Below are positions 61,063 to 64,000 of a DNA stretch of 64,000 bases, in pieces. The DNA comes from Azospirillum agricola (GTDB lineage: Bacteria; Pseudomonadota; Alphaproteobacteria; Azospirillales; Azospirillaceae): positions 248,001 to 312,000 of the forward strand of contig NZ_JAGINM010000005.1 in NCBI RefSeq assembly GCF_017876095.1, written 5' to 3'. The notes beneath the pieces were generated by a model, which was given only the letters and a program-made list of their open reading frames with translations, made no database searches and was not told where the DNA came from. Within the stretch, counting starts at the first letter, position 1. Every line of letters begins with the position of its first letter. Position numbers and translations under genes: made by a program.

Positions 61063-62103
61063 ATGCCCTCTACCCCGAACGGTGACGTCACCCACCCCTT
61101 CTGCTCCGCCCCGGAACCGGGCGAAGCCCTTGCCGTGGCACCGGGGGTCCTGTGGATCCGCCTTTCCCTCCCCTTCCAGCTCGACCACATCAATCTGTGG
61201 GCGCTGGACGGCGGCGAGGCCGGCTGGACCCTGGTCGACACCGGGCTGGGCGACCGGCGCACCCGCGAAAGCTGGGAAAGGCTGCTGACGACGGTCCTGG
61301 CGGACAAGCCGGTACGGCGCGTCGTCGTCACCCATTTCCACCCCGACCACATCGGCGCGGCCGACTGGCTGGTGCGGCGCACCGGGGCGGAGTTCGCCGC
61401 CTCCCTGACCGAATGGCTGATCGCCCAGATGCTGGCGGCCGGCCCCAGCCCGGCCTTCGACGCGGCGGCCGAGCGCTTCTACCGCCGCAGCGGGCTCGAC
61501 GCCGACCCGCTGGCCGCCGTGCTGGGCCGCCAGGGCGCCTACGCGCGCGGCGTGCCCGGCGTGCCGGCGGTGCTGACCCGGCTGCGGGCCGGCGACCGGC
61601 TGGCGGTGGGCTCCACCCGCTGGACGGTGATCGGCGGCGGCGGCCACACCGCCGAGCCGGTCAGCCTGCACGACGAGGCGGGCGGGCTGCTGATTTCCGG
61701 CGACCAGATCCTGCCGCGCATCAGCCCGAACATCAGCGTCTGGCCGACCGAGCCCGACGCCGACCCGCTGGCCGACTATCTCGCCAGCCTGGAGGCGTGG
61801 TCGGCGCTGCCCGCCGACACGCTGGTGCTGCCCTCGCACGGGCTGCCCTTCCGGGGCCTGCACGCGCGGGCGGCCGAACTGGCCGGCCACCATCGGGCGC
61901 GACTCGAGGAAATCCTGGAGTTCTGTGGCGCGCCGCGAACGGCGGCGGCGGTGACCCGGCGGCTGTTCGACCGCCCGCTCGACCCGCACCAGATGGTCTT
62001 CGCGATCGGCGAGGCGATCGCCCACCTGAACCACCTGATCCGGCGCGGCGATCTGGCGCGGGAGGCCGGCCCGGACGGGATCGACCTCTACCGGCGGCGC
62101 TGA
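61063..62103 (+). CDS. MBL-fold metallo-hydrolase
   Basis: A 346-residue metallo-beta-lactamase-fold protein. The metal motif is VVTHFHPDHIGAADW (HxHxDH, about 87-94), with LVDTGLGDR before it, GGGGHTAEPVSLHD near 194 (His) and LVLPSHGLPFRG near 256 (His). A winged-helix C-terminal segment (RTAAAVTRRLFDRPLDPHQM) is like the LACTB2/SNM-associated arm. Members hydrolyse thioesters, nucleic-acid or lactone substrates; LACTB2-like members are RNA nucleases. The substrate is not evident. It is divergent from the OmpA-like gene. Confidence 0.88.
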   Translation: MPSTPNGDVTHPFCSAPEPGEALAVAPGVLWIRLSLPFQLDHINLWALDGGEAGWTLVDTGLGDRRTRESWERLLTTVLADKPVRRVVVTHFHPDHIGAADWLVRRTGAEFAASLTEWLIAQMLAAGPSPAFDAAAERFYRRSGLDADPLAAVLGRQGAYARGVPGVPAVLTRLRAGDRLAVGSTRWTVIGGGGHTAEPVSLHDEAGGLLISGDQILPRISPNISVWPTEPDADPLADYLASLEAWSALPADTLVLPSHGLPFRGLHARAAELAGHHRARLEEILEFCGAPRTAAAVTRRLFDRPLDPHQMVFAIGEAIAHLNHLIRRGDLAREAGPDGIDLYRRR

Positions 62104-62110
62104 GGCGAGG

Positions 62111-62320
62111 TCACGATTCGGTGACGATCTCGAACTGCTGGGCGTCGAGCAGGGCGGAAACCGACAGCGTCTTCAGCGTCTTGGGATCGTCCGACCGCTT
62201 CAACTGGGCGTGCTGCGTGCCCATGCCGTCCTTGCGGATGGCGATCACCTCCCAGAAACCGCCGCTGGGTCCCAGCTTGCGGTAAACCTGACCTTCGACG
62301 ACCTCGCGCTTCCTGCGCAT
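62111..62320 (-). CDS. Small conserved protein
   Basis: A 69-residue basic protein. MRRKREVVEGQVYRKLGPSG and GFWEVIAIRKDGMGTQHAQL are beta-rich, with a tryptophan and glycines resembling a small barrel (KOW/SH3-like), then a helix LKTLSVSALLDAQQ. The ATG at 62320 is preceded by GGGGAGAGGTGG, a strong ribosome site. It converges on the MBL gene with a seven-base gap. Function unknown. Confidence 0.6.
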   Translation of the reverse strand: MRRKREVVEGQVYRKLGPSGGFWEVIAIRKDGMGTQHAQLKRSDDPKTLKTLSVSALLDAQQFEIVTES

Positions 62321-62585
62321 ATCCACCTCTCCCCAACCGACCCCCGGGCCATCCCGGGGACCATCAAAAAAAATAGGGGGCGTCCGGCACGGGCGTGTCC
62401 GGGCCGCCGCTCCCTGGCGGCCATTGAAGCACAAAACACCCCCGGCGTGGCGAGTGTCCGTTCGGTGACAGTGTGGCCGGTCCGGCGGCGGATCATGCCG
62501 CAGCGCAGCATCGGCCGGGGCACCCCCGATGACCCGATGTCGCACCCCGTCTCAAGGCTGGAACAAAACCCGCCGACGTGGGTTC

Positions 62586-62846
62586 ATGGAGGTTATGAAG
62601 ACCGACCTCGACGTGCTTGTCTTCGCGACCCGCCTGGTGGATGAACTGGGCGAGGCCGCGGTCCGAATCAGCCGGGTTCGCCTTGTCGAACTCACGGCTG
62701 CCAACCACATCCACGCCGCCGCCTTCTGGCGCGACGTGATGCGCGTGGCCGAACGGCTGCTGAGCGAACGATGCGGCGGCCGAATGCCGGCCGCGCTGGC
62801 GGCGGCGCAGACCGGCGCCGTGCGGGTCGACCGGCCCATTCCCTGA
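62586..62846 (+). CDS. Small hypothetical helical protein
   Basis: An 86-residue, mostly helical protein beginning MEVMKTDLDVLVFATRLVDE. GGAGG at 62588-62592 lies too close to the ATG at 62595 and inside the frame of 62586, so the start is uncertain. No domain recognised. The terminator at 62878 follows in both directions. Confidence 0.5.
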   Translation: MEVMKTDLDVLVFATRLVDELGEAAVRISRVRLVELTAANHIHAAAFWRDVMRVAERLLSERCGGRMPAALAAAQTGAVRVDRPIP

Positions 62847-62877
62847 CGGAACCGTCCGTCGAAAACCCACCCGACGG

Positions 62878-62910
62878 AAAAAGGGTCCGGCAATCGCTTG
62901 CCGGACCCTT
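62878..62910 (-). terminator. Strong intrinsic terminator of the binding-protein gene
   Basis: AAGGGTCCGGCAA (62881-62893) and TTGCCGGACCCTT (62898-62910) form a perfect 13-bp stem with a TCGC loop. Reading leftward, the RNA ends in five U residues (complement of 62878-62882). It lies 28 bases after the livK-like stop and could also end the plus-strand small gene. Confidence 0.9.
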
Positions 62911-62937
62911 TCCTCTAGGCGATCGGCCGGATGGCGA

Positions 62938-64000
62938 TCACTTGACCTCGGCGTACTGGCCGTTGCTCCACTTGTACCAGACATAGGCCGGCGAGGTGAC
63001 GTCGCCCTTGGCGTCGAAGCCGATCTTGCCGATGACGGTGTCGTAGTTGCCCTTGCGCAGCACCTCGGCGACCTTGGCCGCGTCGGTCGAGTTGGCCGTC
63101 TTCACCGCGTCGGCCCAGATCTGGAGCGCGGCGTAGGTGTACAGCGTGTAGCCTTCCGGCTCGTAGCCGGCCTTGCGGAACTTTTCGACGACCGCCTTGG
63201 CGTCCGGCTTCTCGCGCGGATCCGGGCCGAAGGTCATCATGGTGTTCTCGCCGGCGGCGCCGGTGATGGCCCAGTACTCGTTCGTCACCAGCGCGTCGCC
63301 GGAGATGATGACGGCGTTCAGGCCCTGGTCCTTCATCTGACGGGCGATCAGGCCCGCCTCGGTGTGGTAGCCGCCGATGTAGATGGCCTCGACGGCCGCC
63401 TGCTTCAGCTTCGACACCAGGGCGGAATAGTCCTTCTCGCCGGCCGTGTAGGCTTCGTAGATGGTTTCCTTCTGGCCGCCGGCGTTCAGCGCCTTCTGCG
63501 TCTCGTCGGCGAGGCCCTTACCGTAGGCCGACTTGTCGTGCAGGATGGCGATGTTCTTGCCCTTGTACTTCTCCAGCAGATACTTGCCGGCGATCAGGCC
63601 CTGCTGGTCGTCGCGGCCGCAGACGCGGAAGACGTTCTTCAGGTTCTGCTCGGTCAGCTTCGGGTTGGTCGAGGCCGGGGAGATCTGGAGGATGCCCTCC
63701 TCGGCGTAGACCTGGCTGGCCGGGATCGAGGAACCCGAGCAGAAGTGACCGGCCACGAACTTCACGCCGGCCTTGGCGAGCTGGTTGGCCACGGCCACGG
63801 CCTGCTTCGGATCGCAGGCGTCGTCGCCGACCTCCAGCTTCAGCTTCTGACCCAGAACACCGCCGGCGGCGTTGATGTCCGCGACGGCCTGCTCTATGCC
63901 CTTCTTCATCTGCTCGCCGAAGGTGGCGTACTGGCCGGTGATCGGACCGGCGGTGGCCACCGCGATGTCGGCCTTGGCCGCCGTCGCGGAGAGCGCGGTC
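62938..64000 (-). CDS. Branched-chain amino acid ABC transporter binding protein (LivK-like), 5' truncated
   Basis: A periplasmic solute receptor cut by the window edge; 353 residues are visible. The end of a signal peptide (ATAAKADIAV) precedes ATAGPITGQYATFGEQMKKG, the classical LivK/LivJ start. A disulfide pair is likely at CDPKQA and HFCSGSS, and YKGKNIAILHDKSAYGKGLA and VIISGDALVTNEYWAITG are Peripla_BP domain elements. The ligand is probably leucine/isoleucine/valine or a related amino acid, delivered to LivHMGF encoded elsewhere. A strong terminator follows. Confidence 0.9.
   Translation of the reverse strand, partial: TALSATAAKADIAVATAGPITGQYATFGEQMKKGIEQAVADINAAGGVLGQKLKLEVGDDACDPKQAVAVANQLAKAGVKFVAGHFCSGSSIPASQVYAEEGILQISPASTNPKLTEQNLKNVFRVCGRDDQQGLIAGKYLLEKYKGKNIAILHDKSAYGKGLADETQKALNAGGQKETIYEAYTAGEKDYSALVSKLKQAAVEAIYIGGYHTEAGLIARQMKDQGLNAVIISGDALVTNEYWAITGAAGENTMMTFGPDPREKPDAKAVVEKFRKAGYEPEGYTLYTYAALQIWADAVKTANSTDAAKVAEVLRKGNYDTVIGKIGFDAKGDVTSPAYVWYKWSNGQYAEVK

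Overview
The window reads as chromosomal or chromid DNA of a high-GC alphaproteobacterium, most likely Azospirillum or a close Rhodospirillales relative. This is inferred from GC-rich coding, alphaproteobacterial protein types, an Irr-box-like iron site, a FixK/FNR box and the amino acid:carrier-protein ligase operon. No rRNA, phage, complete insertion sequence or CRISPR array was seen. One tRNA (Tyr) is present.

Layout. 0-6.3 kb: the end of an ABC-transport auxiliary lipoprotein, an uncharacterised protein, a Gfo/Idh/MocA oxidoreductase divergent from a MarR regulator across a nested inverted repeat, a KstD-like flavoprotein and guaC. 6.4-10.1 kb: tRNA-Tyr, then a cobalamin riboswitch ahead of class Ia ribonucleotide reductase nrdAB. 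10.2-18.4 kb: a caspase-like protein, uvrC, a strikingly AT-rich pentapeptide-repeat gene followed by a gene-poor stretch, and small conserved proteins. 18.4-24 kb: a PepSY-flavodoxin-FNR fusion behind an Irr-like box, and an ABC-F ATPase divergent from a TetR regulator across a perfect palindrome. 24.2-29 kb: a TMEM43-like membrane protein, a predicted FNR-controlled metal-binding pair, the 3' remnant of lspA abutting a D-Ala-D-Ala carboxypeptidase, and a LysR regulator.

29.2-37.8 kb: a catabolic operon that pairs a tripartite tricarboxylate transporter (two TctC, TctB, TctA) with an enolase-superfamily enzyme, two RraA/HMG-aldolase-like proteins and two DUF1932-type dehydrogenases; the divergent LysR protein is the obvious regulator. 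37.9-44.5 kb: a TauE/SafE exporter, then an iron operon behind a Fur box (TonB receptor with STN domain, DUF4198, DUF3649, PepSY, DUF3325). 44.7-49.5 kb: two amidohydrolase/peptidase genes, a composite palindromic repeat and a YgiQ-type radical SAM gene.

49.8-57.5 kb is the most unusual block: six tightly packed genes, mostly with 4-base start/stop overlaps, encoding a carrier protein, an acyl-CoA dehydrogenase homologue, a SerRS-like amino acid:carrier-protein ligase, a DUF1839 protein, a family-2 glycosidase homologue and a double alpha/beta hydrolase. Together they suggest a pathway that loads an amino acid on a carrier protein, modifies it and perhaps transfers it to a glycan or small molecule. 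57.7-64 kb: DUF2336 protein, NarL-type response regulator, OmpA-like porin, MBL hydrolase, two small proteins and the 5'-truncated gene of a LivK-like binding protein with a strong terminator.
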